Origin: Streptomyces pluripotens
Lineage (GTDB): Bacteria; Actinomycetota; Actinomycetes; Streptomycetales; Streptomycetaceae
Assembly: GCF_000802245.2 (NCBI RefSeq)
Contig: NZ_CP021080.1
Span: 2,232,001-2,296,000, forward strand
Direction: 5' to 3'
DNA: 64,000 bases
Below the pieces are notes generated by a model that was not told where the DNA came from, did not search any database, and saw only the letters and a program-made list of their open reading frames with translations. The stretch's first letter is position 1, and each line of letters starts with the position of its first letter. Positions 53,184 to 62,863 of the stretch are shown one piece after another. The position numbers were made by a program, and so were the translations under genes.

Positions 53184-54527
53184 ATGCCCACAGCCATACC
53201 CAAAATTGCCCGAAAAGCAGCTTTCGCCCTAACTGTGTCCGCCGTTCTACTCACCACCGCCTGCACTGGGCAGTCCGACACCGGCGCCGCCGACGACCCG
53301 TCGAAGGACACGACGATCAACTTCTGGCACGCCTGGAGCGCGCCGAACGAAGTCAAGGCGGTCAAGTCGCTGGTCTCCGGCTTCGAGAAGTCCCACCCCC
53401 ACATCCATGTGAACATCGTCGGCGACATGACCGACGACAAGATCAATCAGGCGCTGCGGGCGGGCGGGGACAAGGCCCCCGACGTCATCTCCTCCTTCAC
53501 CACCAACAACGTCGGCACGTTCTGCTCCTCGGGCGCCCTGGTGGATCTCAACCCCTTCTTCAAGAAATCCGGAATCGACCCCGCGAAGACGTTCCCGAAG
53601 GCGATGAATGAATACACTCAGTTCGGCTCGGACCGCTGCACGGTTCCACTGCTCGGTGACGCGTACGGGCTCTACTACAACAAAACCGCGTTCGCCGGAG
53701 CCGGCATCAGGAACCCACCGAAGACATGGTCAGAATTCGAGGCCGACGCCAAGAAGTTGACCATCCCCCGGAAAGACGGGTACAGACAGCTGGGCTTCAT
53801 GCCGGACTACCACGGCTGGGAGTCCACCACGGAACACTACTTCGCGCAGTTCTCACCCACGTACTTCGACAAGAACGGCAAGTCGAATCTGGCCTCGGAC
53901 CCCGTCTTCGAAAAGGGATTCGAGCTCCAGAAGAGACTCGTGAACGAACTCGGTGGATTCCAGAAGCTGGAGAAGTTCCGGGCGACGCTCGGCGACGAGT
54001 GGGGTCCCAAACACCCCTTCCACACCGGCCAAGTGGCCATGCAGATGGATGGCGAGTGGCGGCTCGCCATGGCCGAGGAGGCCAAGCCGACGTTCGAGAT
54101 CGGGGTCGCCCCGCTGCCCGTACCCGACGACCAGATCTCGCAGTACGGCAAGGGCTACATCACCGGCACCATCGCGGGCATCGCCGCCACCAGCCACAAG
54201 CAGAACGCGGCGTGGGAATTCCTGAGGTACATCACCACGGACACGGACGCGGTGGTCGGCTTCGCCAACGACATCCACAACATCCCCTCAACCCTGGCCG
54301 CGTTGAAGTCGCCGAGGCTCACGTACGACCGACGGTTCAAGACGTTCCTGGACATCGCCGCCAACCCAAACTCCACCACGACCCCCGCTTCCGTCAACGG
54401 CGGCGTGTACCTGGTGACGATCCAGCAGTTCGGATACGACTACGAGAGTGGCAAAGTCACCGATCTGAAAGCCGGGCTGAGAAAGACGGCTGCACAGATC
54501 GACACGGACATCGCGCAGGCGAAGTAG
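53184..54527 (+). CDS. csnE: Sugar ABC transporter lipoprotein CsnE
   Basis: 447 residues from ATG 53184 behind GGGAG. A lipoprotein signal ends in LLTTAC with the lipid-modified Cys27. The mature protein is a family-1 (MalE/UgpB-type) extracellular solute-binding protein: INFWHAWSAPNEVKAVKSLVSGFEKSHP, DVISSFTTNNVGTFC, LGDAYGLYYNKTAFAGAGI, and the C-terminal AAWEFLRYIT. Expected to capture chitosan-derived oligosaccharides outside the membrane. It follows csnR by 100 bases of pyrimidine-rich DNA. Confidence 0.92.
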   Translation: MPTAIPKIARKAAFALTVSAVLLTTACTGQSDTGAADDPSKDTTINFWHAWSAPNEVKAVKSLVSGFEKSHPHIHVNIVGDMTDDKINQALRAGGDKAPDVISSFTTNNVGTFCSSGALVDLNPFFKKSGIDPAKTFPKAMNEYTQFGSDRCTVPLLGDAYGLYYNKTAFAGAGIRNPPKTWSEFEADAKKLTIPRKDGYRQLGFMPDYHGWESTTEHYFAQFSPTYFDKNGKSNLASDPVFEKGFELQKRLVNELGGFQKLEKFRATLGDEWGPKHPFHTGQVAMQMDGEWRLAMAEEAKPTFEIGVAPLPVPDDQISQYGKGYITGTIAGIAATSHKQNAAWEFLRYITTDTDAVVGFANDIHNIPSTLAALKSPRLTYDRRFKTFLDIAANPNSTTTPASVNGGVYLVTIQQFGYDYESGKVTDLKAGLRKTAAQIDTDIAQAK

Positions 54528-54530
54528 CCC

Positions 54531-55472
54531 ATGGCAACAGCAACTCTGGCATCGAAGCGCCGGCGCGCGGCGCTTCGTACGGCTGCCTTCATGTCGCCCT
54601 GGCTGCTCGGTTTCGCGATCTTCTTCGCATACCCGCTGATCTCGACGGTCTACTTCTCCTTCATGCACTATGACGGTTTCCAGCCGCCGCGGTGGAGCGG
54701 CGGGAAGAACTGGGCCTACGTCTTCGAGCACTACCCGCTCTTCTGGCCCGCACTGCGCAACACGCTGTGGCTGGTCGTGGTGATGGTGACCCTCCGGGTG
54801 CTCTTCGGGCTCGGCACCGGCCTGCTCATCACCAAGATCAAGACCGGTACGGGGGTCTTCCGCACCCTGTTCTACCTGCCGTACCTGGCCCCGCCGGTCG
54901 CGGCAACCATGGCCTTCGCGTTCCTGCTCAACCCCGGTACGGGACCGGTCAACTCGATCCTGGAGAAGGCGGGCGTCCCGGCACCGGGCTGGTTCAACGA
55001 CCCCGCCTGGTCCAAGCCCGCCCTGACCCTGCTGGCACTGTGGGGGGTCGGCGACTTGATGGTGATCTTCATGGCCGCGCTGCTCGACGTACCGGCGGAG
55101 CAGTACGAGGCGGCGGAGCTGGACGGTGCGTCGGCCTGGCAGCGCTTCAGGTACGTCACGCTCCCCAACATCTCCCCGATCGTGATGTTCGCCGTGGTCA
55201 CCGGCGTGATCCAGACCATGCAGTACTACACGCAGCCGCTGATCGCGGGGAAGGTCGCCTCGGGCGTGATCCAGGGCGCGGGCACCCAGTTCGAACCGGG
55301 CTATCCGGACAAGTCCACGCTCACCCTCCCGCAGCTCGTCTACAACCTCGGTTTCCAGCGCTTCGACTACGGGTCCGCCTGCGTGGTGGCCCTGGTGCTC
55401 TTCGCCCTGTCGATGGCGTTCACCGCACTGCTGATGCGGCGCCGGGGCGGCCTGATCCAGGCAGGTGACTGA
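54531..55472 (+). CDS. csnF: Sugar ABC transporter permease CsnF (MalF type)
   Basis: 313 residues, six membrane helices. The MalF/UgpA-type EAA loop is EAAELDGASAWQRFRYVTLPNISPIVMF, which contacts the ATPase. Starts three bases after the csnE stop. No ATPase gene is in the operon, so a general multi-sugar ATPase (MsiK-type) encoded elsewhere probably powers it, as known for several streptomycete sugar transporters. Confidence 0.93.
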   Translation: MATATLASKRRRAALRTAAFMSPWLLGFAIFFAYPLISTVYFSFMHYDGFQPPRWSGGKNWAYVFEHYPLFWPALRNTLWLVVVMVTLRVLFGLGTGLLITKIKTGTGVFRTLFYLPYLAPPVAATMAFAFLLNPGTGPVNSILEKAGVPAPGWFNDPAWSKPALTLLALWGVGDLMVIFMAALLDVPAEQYEAAELDGASAWQRFRYVTLPNISPIVMFAVVTGVIQTMQYYTQPLIAGKVASGVIQGAGTQFEPGYPDKSTLTLPQLVYNLGFQRFDYGSACVVALVLFALSMAFTALLMRRRGGLIQAGD

Positions 55473-55474
55473 CC

Positions 55475-56368
55475 GTGGCCCACGCACTGGACAAACCGGT
55501 GAAGCCGACGCTCCCTGTGTCCGGCGCCGAAAGCACGGCCCGCCGCCGTGCCCTGTTGGAGTGGATCGCCGTGCACTCCCTCGGGGTCGCCGCCGCGCTG
55601 TTCTTCACGCTCCCGTTCGTGTTCGTGCTCCTGACCTCGCTGATGAGCGACAGCCAGGCACTCAGCAAGGACCTGGTCCCCCACACCTGGGAGTGGGGCA
55701 ACTACCGGAAGGTCTTCGACACACCCGGCTTCCTGACCTGGTGGCGGAACACGCTGGTCTACGCCGGCCTCGGCACCGTCCTGACCGTGACGTCCTCGGT
55801 CCCGGTGGCGTACGCGCTCGCCAAGTTCCGTTTCCGGGGCCGCAGTCTGTCCCTCATGCTGGTGATCTCGATGATGATGCTGCCCCCGCAGGTGGTCATC
55901 ATCCCGATGTACCTGTTCTGGGCGAAGCAGCTGGATCTGTCCGGCACCCTGTGGCCGCTGATCATCCCGATGGCGTTCGGCGACGCGTTCTCCATCTTCC
56001 TGCTGCGCCAGTTCCTGATGACCATCCCGAACGAGTACCTGGACGCGGCACGGGTGGACGGTTGCGGCGACCTGCGCACCCTTGTGCGGGTCGTCCTCCC
56101 CATGGCGAAACCGGGCCTCTCCGCCGTGGCCCTCTTCCAGTTCTTCTACGCCTGGAACGACTACTTCGGCCCCCAGATCTACGCGTCCGAGAACCCCGGT
56201 GCCTGGACCCTGAGCTACGGCCTGGAGTCCTTCAAAGGCGCCCACCACACCGACTGGAACCTCACCATGGCCGCGACCGTGCTGGTCATGGCCCCCGTGA
56301 TCCTCGTGTTCTTCTTCGCCCAGAAGGCGTTCGTCGAGGGTGTCACGCTCACCGGAGTGAAGGGCTAA
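55475..56368 (+). CDS. csnG: Sugar ABC transporter permease CsnG (MalG type)
   Basis: 297 residues, six membrane helices, from GTG 55475 two bases after csnF. EAA loop in YLDAARVDGCGDLRTLVRVVLPMAKPGLSAVALFQFFYAWNDYFGP, the MalG/UgpE signature. Forms the translocation pore with CsnF. The downstream glycosidase starts six bases later. Confidence 0.93.
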   Translation: MAHALDKPVKPTLPVSGAESTARRRALLEWIAVHSLGVAAALFFTLPFVFVLLTSLMSDSQALSKDLVPHTWEWGNYRKVFDTPGFLTWWRNTLVYAGLGTVLTVTSSVPVAYALAKFRFRGRSLSLMLVISMMMLPPQVVIIPMYLFWAKQLDLSGTLWPLIIPMAFGDAFSIFLLRQFLMTIPNEYLDAARVDGCGDLRTLVRVVLPMAKPGLSAVALFQFFYAWNDYFGPQIYASENPGAWTLSYGLESFKGAHHTDWNLTMAATVLVMAPVILVFFFAQKAFVEGVTLTGVKG

Positions 56369-56374
56369 CCCCGT

Positions 56375-57640
56375 ATGAAACTCACCGTGGTCGGCGGTGG
56401 CTCGACCTACACCCCCGAACTCATCGACGGCTTCGCACGCCTCAGGGACACCCTGCCCATCGAGGAACTCGTCCTGGTGGACCCGGCTGCCGAGCGCCTG
56501 GAGCTGGTCGGCGGCCTGGCCCGCCGCATCTTCGCCAAACAGGGACACGACGGCCGGATCGTCACGACCGCCGACCTGGACGCGGGGGTCGACGGCGCCG
56601 ACGCCGTCCTGCTCCAACTGCGCGTCGGTGGACAGGCTGCCCGCCAGCAGGACGAGACGTGGCCCCTGGACTGCGGCTGCGTGGGCCAGGAGACGACCGG
56701 CGCGGGCGGCCTCGCCAAGGCGCTACGCACGGTTCCAGTGGTCATGGACATTGCCGAACGCGTGCGCCGCACCAACCCCCGCGCCTGGATCATCGACTTC
56801 ACCAACCCGGTCGGCATCGTCACCCGCGCCCTGGTCCAGGCCGGGCACCGCGCGGTCGGCCTGTGCAACGTGGCGATCGGCTTCCAGCGCACCTTCGCGA
56901 CGATGCTGGGCACCGAACCGCGCGAGGTCCACCTCGACCACGTGGGCCTCAACCACCTGACCTGGGAGACCGGTGTGCGGCTGGGCGGCCCGGAGGGTAC
57001 GGACGCACTGCCCGGACTGCTCGCCCGGCACGGTGACGCGATCGCCGCCGACCTGCACCTGCCCCGCCCCCTCCTGGACCGCCTCGGCGTGGTTCCCTCC
57101 TACTACCTGCGTTATTACTACGCGCACGACGAGGTGGTGCGGGAACTGCGCACCAAGCCCTCCCGGGCCGCCGAGGTGGCCGCCATGGAGCGCGAACTAC
57201 TGAAGCTGTATGGCGACCCCTCCCTGGACGCGAAGCCGGCACTGCTGGCCAAGCGAGGCGGCGCCTACTACTCGGAGGCGGCCGTCGACCTGGCCGCGGC
57301 TCTGCTGGGCGGACAGGGGAGCCCCTACCAGGTCGTGAACACGCTCAACCGGGGCACGCTCCCCTTCCTCCCCGACGACGCGGTGATCGAGGTGCAGGCG
57401 GCGGTCGGCCCCTCGGGTCCCGTGCCACTGCCGGTACCGGCCCTTAAGCCCCTCTTCTCGGGGCTGATCTCGAACGTGGCGGCGTACGAGGAGCTGGCCC
57501 TGGAAGCGTCCCTAAGGGGCGGCCGGGACCGCGTCTTCCGCGCCCTGCTCGCCCATCCCCTCATCGGCCAGTACGCGTACGCCGAAACACTCACCAACGA
57601 ACTGATCGCACACAACCGGGAGCACCTGGCGTGGGCCTGA
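56375..57640 (+). CDS. csnH: GH4 family 6-phospho-glycosidase CsnH
   Basis: 421 residues. NAD-binding loop KLTVVGGGSTYTPELIDGF; the manganese ligands are C164 (CNVAIG) and H194 (HVGLNHLTW). GH4 enzymes hydrolyse phosphorylated oligosaccharides by a redox-elimination mechanism using NAD and a divalent metal. In the absence of a phosphotransferase partner, the kinase encoded next (csnK) could supply the phosphorylated substrate. Family members include 6-phospho-beta-glucosidases; chito/glucosamine linkage is inferred from the operon. Confidence 0.92.
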   Translation: MKLTVVGGGSTYTPELIDGFARLRDTLPIEELVLVDPAAERLELVGGLARRIFAKQGHDGRIVTTADLDAGVDGADAVLLQLRVGGQAARQQDETWPLDCGCVGQETTGAGGLAKALRTVPVVMDIAERVRRTNPRAWIIDFTNPVGIVTRALVQAGHRAVGLCNVAIGFQRTFATMLGTEPREVHLDHVGLNHLTWETGVRLGGPEGTDALPGLLARHGDAIAADLHLPRPLLDRLGVVPSYYLRYYYAHDEVVRELRTKPSRAAEVAAMERELLKLYGDPSLDAKPALLAKRGGAYYSEAAVDLAAALLGGQGSPYQVVNTLNRGTLPFLPDDAVIEVQAAVGPSGPVPLPVPALKPLFSGLISNVAAYEELALEASLRGGRDRVFRALLAHPLIGQYAYAETLTNELIAHNREHLAWA

Positions 57641-58659
57641 CCGCACCTGACACCGCGAGTGTTCTCGCCATCGACGCGGGCAACAGCAAGACCGACGTGG
57701 CCGTGGTCACCGGCGCCGGAGAGGTGCTCGCCACGGCACGCGGCGGTGGCTTCCGTCCGCCCGCGGTGGGTATGCCGGCGGCCCTGGACACGCTGGCCGA
57801 ACCGGTCGCGCGGGCGTTCACCGAGGCAGGTCTGACGTCGGTCGGTCACGTCTCGGCCTGCCTGGCCAACGCCGACCTCCCGGTGGAGGAGGAGCAACTG
57901 ACCGCCGCGCTGCGGGCGCGCGCGTGGGGCACGTCGGTGGAGGTCCGCAACGACACCTTCGCGGTGCTGCGCGCGGGAGTCGCCGAGCCCCGGGGGGTCG
58001 CGGTCGTCTGCGGCGCGGGCATCAACTGCGTCGGGTTGCGCCCCGACGGCCGCACCGCCCGCTTCCCGGCCGTCGGCCGGATCTCCGGCGACTGGGGCGG
58101 AGGCTGGGGCCTGGCAGAGGAGGCCCTCTGGTACGCGGCGCGAGCGGCGGACGGCAGGGGCGCGCCGACAGCCCTGTCCCACACTCTGCCCGCCCACTTC
58201 GGCCTGCCGACCATGTACGCCCTCATCGAGGCCCTGCACCTGGAACGCATCGAGCACGACCGCCGCCACGAGCTGACACCGGTCCTCTTCGCGACGGCGG
58301 CGGACGGTGACCCGGTGGCCCGCTCGATCGTCTCCCGGTTGGCCGAGGAGGTGGCGGTACTGGCCACGGTGGCGCTGACCCGGCTGGACCTGCTGGACGA
58401 GGAGACGCCCGTCCTGCTCGGCGGAGGCGTCCTGACGGCCGGTCATCTCCCCCTGGAGGACCGCATCCGGGATCTGCTGTCCGTCCGCGCCCCCGAGGCC
58501 GACGTCCGTGTGGTCACGGCGCACCCGGTGCTGGGGGCGGTGCTGCTTGGCCTGGACCGGCTGGGAGCGGGGGCGCAGGCACAGGGACGGGTACGGGAGC
58601 ACTGGGCGAAGGAGCACTGGGCGAACGTGCCGGTCGAACACCACGGCGCCGGTACCTGA
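57631..58659 (+). CDS. csnK: BadF/BadG-type sugar kinase CsnK (glucosamine/GlcNAc kinase-like)
   Basis: 342 residues from GTG 57631, overlapping csnH by 10 bases. LAIDAGNSKTDVAVVTGAGEV is the phosphate-1 motif and VVCGAGINCVG the phosphate-2 loop of the acetate/sugar kinase/Hsc70 fold; GRISGDWGGGWGLAEEALWYAARAADG is the BadF/GlcNAc kinase signature. Likely phosphorylates amino sugars or their oligomers with ATP for the GH4 enzyme. C-terminus: a charged tail with two copies of EHWA(K/N). Confidence 0.9.
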   Translation: MGLTAPDTASVLAIDAGNSKTDVAVVTGAGEVLATARGGGFRPPAVGMPAALDTLAEPVARAFTEAGLTSVGHVSACLANADLPVEEEQLTAALRARAWGTSVEVRNDTFAVLRAGVAEPRGVAVVCGAGINCVGLRPDGRTARFPAVGRISGDWGGGWGLAEEALWYAARAADGRGAPTALSHTLPAHFGLPTMYALIEALHLERIEHDRRHELTPVLFATAADGDPVARSIVSRLAEEVAVLATVALTRLDLLDEETPVLLGGGVLTAGHLPLEDRIRDLLSVRAPEADVRVVTAHPVLGAVLLGLDRLGAGAQAQGRVREHWAKEHWANVPVEHHGAGT

Positions 58660-59065
58660 CGGGGCCCTTCCCCCGGACGTCTGCCCGGCAAGGGCTGCTG
58701 CCCCAGATGGGTGGGTTCGTCCGCAGCACCGGGAGGGCGCCCGGGTCCGTCCCGCACGGGCCGGCGGGGCACCTTCATCCACAGGGGCACCGGTTCGTCC
58801 ACGGGGGCACCGGCCTCGCCTGCGGCAAGCGCACCGGCGAGACCCACCGCCACGACAACGCGGTTTCCCCGGGCCAGGACATGCACACGCCGAGCCGGGG
58901 AACCGGCGTGCCCTGACCCGCGTGTTCATCGGCAGGGGGTGGTGTGCCGGACGGCGCGTACCGTCGGGCACACTGCGATCCGATCAAGATCCAGTGAAGG
59001 CCAGTGCGGATGTCACTCCGTGCGGTGATACTTGGCGGCGAACGGATGACCCTGGGGGAGGTCGA
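58660..59065. other. Intergenic region, csnK to glnX
   Basis: About 405 bases with no supported gene. Bases 58970-59050 are less GC-rich and are the probable promoter zone of the sensing operon, but no convincing -35/-10 pair was identified. Confidence 0.4.
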
Positions 59066-60505
59066 GTGACACACCCGCCGAAGAGCAGCGCGGCAACGCC
59101 GCCGACCGGCGCCGCCGTGCCCGCCGCCCCCCAACTTCCCGTCCAACCCGGCCCGTCGGCCCCCCTGGTCGCCGCCGTCGGGTCGCCCGACCGCCGCAGC
59201 GCCTTCGCCGAGGGCGCCGAGCGGGTGCGGGCCGCCGCGACCACCGAGCCGGGGCGGTTGCGGATCATCGGGGCCCTACTCGCCCTGCTGGTCCTCGTGT
59301 TCGGGGCCGTGACGGCCTGGCAGACCAGCGAACGGGCGGCCGCCGCCGACGACGTGCTGCACCGGAGCCAGCCACTCAGCTCCGGGGCCGCCGGGATCTA
59401 CCGCGCCCTAGCGGACGCCAACACGACGGCGTCCAGCGGGTTCCTGGCGGGCGGCCAAGAAACCGCCGCCTCCCGGGACCGGTACGAGAAGGACATCCGC
59501 AGCGCCGCCGGAGGACTGGTGACCGCCGCCGCCAACGCCGAGCCCGGCTCGGCCTCCGAGGCGACCATCGCCAAGCTGAACCGGTTGCTGCCCGAGTACA
59601 AGGGCCTGATCGAGCGGGCCCGGACGTACAACCGGCAGGGCTATCCGGTGGGCGGCGCCTATCTGCGGTACGCCAACGAGAAGATGCAGTACGAGATGCT
59701 CCCGGCGGCGGAGGACCTCTACACGACGGAGAACCAGCGGCTCGACGCCGACTACGCGGATACCACGCCCTATCCGTGGGCCGCCATCGCGCTCGGGCTG
59801 CTCGCACTCGCCGCGTTGGGCTGGGCCCAACACCGCACCTACCGACGCACCAACCGCGTCCTCAACCACGGCCTGGTCACCGGTACCGCCGCCACCACGG
59901 TCGTCCTGCTGTGGCTGGTGGTGGGGCACGCGGTCGCCCGCGCGGACCTCAACCGCTCCTACGACCACGGCATCCGCTCACTGGGCGTCCTGCACGACGC
60001 CAGGATCGCCTCCCTCAAGGCGCGCGGCAACGAGAACCTGAGCCTGGTGTCGCGCGGTGCCCAGACCATCACGGTCGGCGGGGAGACGTACGACGCCTAC
60101 TACTACGCCTTCGACAAGGACATGGCCGTGCTCGGCAAGGGACTCACCGAGGCGGAGACGCTCGCCGACGACCCGGCGGGCAGCACGCCGGTGAAGGCGG
60201 CCCAGGGCAATATGGCGGTGTGGAAGCAGCGCCACGCCTCGGCCCGTTCCGAGGACGAGAACGGCAACTACCAGCAGGCGCTGGACAAGGTGATCGGGAC
60301 GAAGGGTGCGACCGGTGAGTGCTTCGACAGCGTCGATGCCAACCTCGCCCGGGCCATCGGCCACGAGCAGACCGAGTTCCAGCGAGCCGCCGGCAGCGGG
60401 CGGAGCGCCATGACCGGGCTGTCACAGGGCGCGGCCGGCCTCGCGCTGCTGGGTGCGGCCGGCGCCGTGGCAGGCATCGGGCGCAGACTCTCGGAGTACC
60501 GGTGA
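59066..60505 (+). CDS. GlnX-like membrane sensor protein
   Basis: 479 residues from GTG 59066, seven bases after GGGAGG. A Pro/Ala-rich cytoplasmic head is followed by four membrane helices (about residues 70-93, 235-254, 274-293 and 450-475). The helices enclose two mostly helical outer domains of about 140-150 residues (GIYRALADANTTASSGFLAGGQETAASRDRYEKDIRSAA and ASLKARGNENLSLVSRGAQTITVGGETYDAYYYAFDKDMAVLGKG), arranged as a tandem four-helix-bundle pair like mycobacterial GlnX. GlnX relays amino acid binding by GlnH to the kinase PknG. The neighbours fit that set. A direct signalling role here is inferred. Confidence 0.8.
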   Translation: MTHPPKSSAATPPTGAAVPAAPQLPVQPGPSAPLVAAVGSPDRRSAFAEGAERVRAAATTEPGRLRIIGALLALLVLVFGAVTAWQTSERAAAADDVLHRSQPLSSGAAGIYRALADANTTASSGFLAGGQETAASRDRYEKDIRSAAGGLVTAAANAEPGSASEATIAKLNRLLPEYKGLIERARTYNRQGYPVGGAYLRYANEKMQYEMLPAAEDLYTTENQRLDADYADTTPYPWAAIALGLLALAALGWAQHRTYRRTNRVLNHGLVTGTAATTVVLLWLVVGHAVARADLNRSYDHGIRSLGVLHDARIASLKARGNENLSLVSRGAQTITVGGETYDAYYYAFDKDMAVLGKGLTEAETLADDPAGSTPVKAAQGNMAVWKQRHASARSEDENGNYQQALDKVIGTKGATGECFDSVDANLARAIGHEQTEFQRAAGSGRSAMTGLSQGAAGLALLGAAGAVAGIGRRLSEYR

Positions 60506-61548
60506 CAGGGGGTGCGTCGATGTTCGCGGCACGTACCCGAACCTCCCTGCGGGGCTGGGGCGGGGTCGGTGCGATGGCGGTGCTGTGCGCGCTGGCGATG
60601 GCGTTCGCCCTGCTGCTGCCGTGCACCCAGGCAGCACACCGGCCAGTCCGTGCCGGACAGCGGGTGGCCACCGGCAGCCAGGCCCGCGCCGGCGACTGCA
60701 CGGAGTCCCAGGCCCAGGAGCAGACCCTGCCGCCCTCCGGCGCGGACGGCCCCACGATCGACGCCATCAAGGCCCGGACGGGCGCCAAGCGCAAACTGGT
60801 CGTCGGTATCGACCAGAACAGCTACCGCTGGGGCTACCGCAACCCCAACACCGAGGGCGCACAGTTGGAGGGCTTCGACATCGACCTGGTGCACCGAATA
60901 GCACAGGACATCCTCGGTGACCCGGATGCCGTTCAGTTCAAGGCCATTCCCACCAGCCAGCGCATCCCGGCGATCCAGAACGGCCGGGTGGACATGGTCG
61001 TGCGGACCATGACCATCACCTGCAACCGTCTGACGCAAGTGGCCTTCTCCGCCCCCTACTTCAAGACCGGGCAGCAGGTACTCGCACCCAAGTCGTCCCG
61101 TATCACCGGCTACGACGACTCGCTCGCGCACAAGAAGATCTGCACGGCGACCGGTTCGACCGCGTTCATCAAGCTGACGGCCGACCGGAAGTCCGGCCGT
61201 CTGCCCGCCTCCACCGACATCTCCACCACCGTCCCGAACCAGTTGGACTGCCTGGTCCGGCTGCAACTCGGCGAGGTGGACGCGGTGGTGACCGACGGCG
61301 CCCTCGCCGCCAGCCAGGCCGCCCAAGATCCGACCGTCGAGCTCAAGGGCAAGGCGTTCACGACCGAGTACTACGGCGTGGCGATGAAGAAGAACGCCTC
61401 CGATCTCGTACGCCGGGTCAATCGCGTTCTGATGGACTACCGAGCGCACGGCTGGCAGGAGTCGTACGACACGTGGTTGTCGGCGACACTGGGGAAGGAC
61501 TCGGCGGCGTCCGAGCCACCGGCGCCTCGGTATCTGCGCGCCGGCTGA
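60502..61548 (+). CDS. GlnH-like glutamate/amino-acid-binding protein
   Basis: 348 residues from GTG 60502, overlapping the previous stop as GTGA; ATG 60520 (MFAARTR) behind AGGGGG is an equal alternative. A long hydrophobic signal ends in LLLPC, a non-canonical lipobox (Pro before Cys). The mature protein is a bacterial amino-acid-binding fold, family 3: LVVGIDQNSYRWGYRN, LEGFDIDLVHRIAQDIL, VQFKAIPTSQRIPAIQNGRVDMVVRTMTITCNR, and the C-terminal DLVRRVNRVLMDY. The arginine in DMVVRTMTIT fits binding of the amino acid carboxylate. Homologue of GlnH, which senses Glu/Asp for PknG signalling in mycobacteria. Confidence 0.88.
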   Translation: MTGGASMFAARTRTSLRGWGGVGAMAVLCALAMAFALLLPCTQAAHRPVRAGQRVATGSQARAGDCTESQAQEQTLPPSGADGPTIDAIKARTGAKRKLVVGIDQNSYRWGYRNPNTEGAQLEGFDIDLVHRIAQDILGDPDAVQFKAIPTSQRIPAIQNGRVDMVVRTMTITCNRLTQVAFSAPYFKTGQQVLAPKSSRITGYDDSLAHKKICTATGSTAFIKLTADRKSGRLPASTDISTTVPNQLDCLVRLQLGEVDAVVTDGALAASQAAQDPTVELKGKAFTTEYYGVAMKKNASDLVRRVNRVLMDYRAHGWQESYDTWLSATLGKDSAASEPPAPRYLRAG

Positions 61549-61588
61549 GCCACATCCGACCGGAACACACAGCAGCGAGAGGTGATCG

Positions 61589-62863
61589 ATGGGCGTCACG
61601 GACCCCGCCGGGCCGGTGATGGACCGGGACGAGGCGGACCGTGCGCTGGCGCGGCTCGGCCAGGAACATGAGGCGATCGAGACCTCGCTGCTGGCCCTAC
61701 AGGACCACGCGGGCCGCAGACTCCTCGAAGGCGCGGAACTGACCGGCGTCACCAAGGAACGCTGGCAGGCGACGGAGGCCCGGATCACCCGTCTGTGGGG
61801 GTACTTCGACGCCTACGCCGCCACCCTGCACACCGCCCGCGAGATCCGCTCCCGACGCCGCTGGTCCAGCCGCGACGACTTGGTGGAGCTGACCGGGCTA
61901 CTGCGCGGCGACTCAGTGACGGTCGCCGGGAACGGCAGGCTCAGCGAGACCTTCTCACTGACCTCCCTGGTGGACCGGATGAACGAGTTGTACGCGACGA
62001 GTCTGGACATGGTCGTCGCCGCCGACGCGGTCTGGTCCGCACTGCCCGCACGGATCGATCTGCTCGCCGCGGAGCTCCAGCGCACCCGGCAGCTCGCGCA
62101 CTCCGTCGGCGTGCGTCCGGGCGAGCACCCGGCCGGTGACGACCTGGAACGGATCACCCGCACACTGACCCGGCTGCGGCAGGACGTCGTCTCGGATCCG
62201 CTCGCCTTCTGGGTACCGGCCGAAGGCAGTTCGGCCCCCGGAGGCGGCCGTCCGGACACCACGGTGTACGACCGTGAGGCGCGCGCCCTGGAGGACGCAC
62301 GGCGGGAGATCGAAGCCGTACTGACGGTCCGCCAGGACGCGGAGGCACGGCTGATCCGGCTGCGGGACGTGCTCTCCCGCGCGGACCGCACGCTCGCCGA
62401 GGCCCGCACCGCACGCGGCGAGGTGTTGGCGAAGATCGCCGCTACCGAGGTACCGGTGGTCAGCGGCCCACCCACCGCGCTGCAGGAGCAACTGGCGACG
62501 GCGGCCGAGTACCGGCGGCAGGCGCGGTGGCACCGCCTCTCCCCGCTCCTGGAATCCCTCGAACGGAAAGCGGAGGACGAACTGTTGCGGGCCCGTGAGT
62601 CGCTGACCGCGGTCACCGCACCACTCGCGGTCCGCGCCGAACTGCGCGGCCGGCTGGACGCCTACAAGGCGAAGGTCGCCCGGCACGGTCTGGCCGAGGA
62701 CCCGGTGCTGGTCGAGCGGTACGACGCGGCCCGGCGGATGCTGTGGAGCGCGCCCTGCGACCTGCGTGTGGCGGAACAGGCCGTGCTGCGCTACCAGCAG
62801 GCAGCAGTCGAACTGCTCGGCGGCCCCGGCATGCCGGAGGGCCCTGAGGGGGGCCAGTCATGA
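61589..62863 (+). CDS. Coiled-coil protein of the PknG operon, unknown function
   Basis: 424 residues from ATG 61589 behind GAGAGGTG. Almost entirely helical with long coiled-coil stretches: residues 12-100, 130-185 and 225-360 (REARALEDARREIEAVLTVRQDAEARLIRLRDVLSRADRTLAEARTARGEV). No enzyme motif, signal peptide or membrane segment is seen. It sits between the GlnH-like protein and the kinase, with its stop overlapping the kinase ATG (ATGA). It probably acts as a scaffold or substrate of the kinase. Mycobacterial pknG operons (glnX-glnH-pknG) are not known to me to have this component. Confidence 0.85.
   Translation: MGVTDPAGPVMDRDEADRALARLGQEHEAIETSLLALQDHAGRRLLEGAELTGVTKERWQATEARITRLWGYFDAYAATLHTAREIRSRRRWSSRDDLVELTGLLRGDSVTVAGNGRLSETFSLTSLVDRMNELYATSLDMVVAADAVWSALPARIDLLAAELQRTRQLAHSVGVRPGEHPAGDDLERITRTLTRLRQDVVSDPLAFWVPAEGSSAPGGGRPDTTVYDREARALEDARREIEAVLTVRQDAEARLIRLRDVLSRADRTLAEARTARGEVLAKIAATEVPVVSGPPTALQEQLATAAEYRRQARWHRLSPLLESLERKAEDELLRARESLTAVTAPLAVRAELRGRLDAYKAKVARHGLAEDPVLVERYDAARRMLWSAPCDLRVAEQAVLRYQQAAVELLGGPGMPEGPEGGQS

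Noticed and set aside
58508..59065. 186-codon N-terminal extension of the GlnX-like protein
   Set aside because: It overlaps the end of csnK and is Arg/Gly/Pro-rich; GTG 59066 has GGGAGG and starts the plausible protein.
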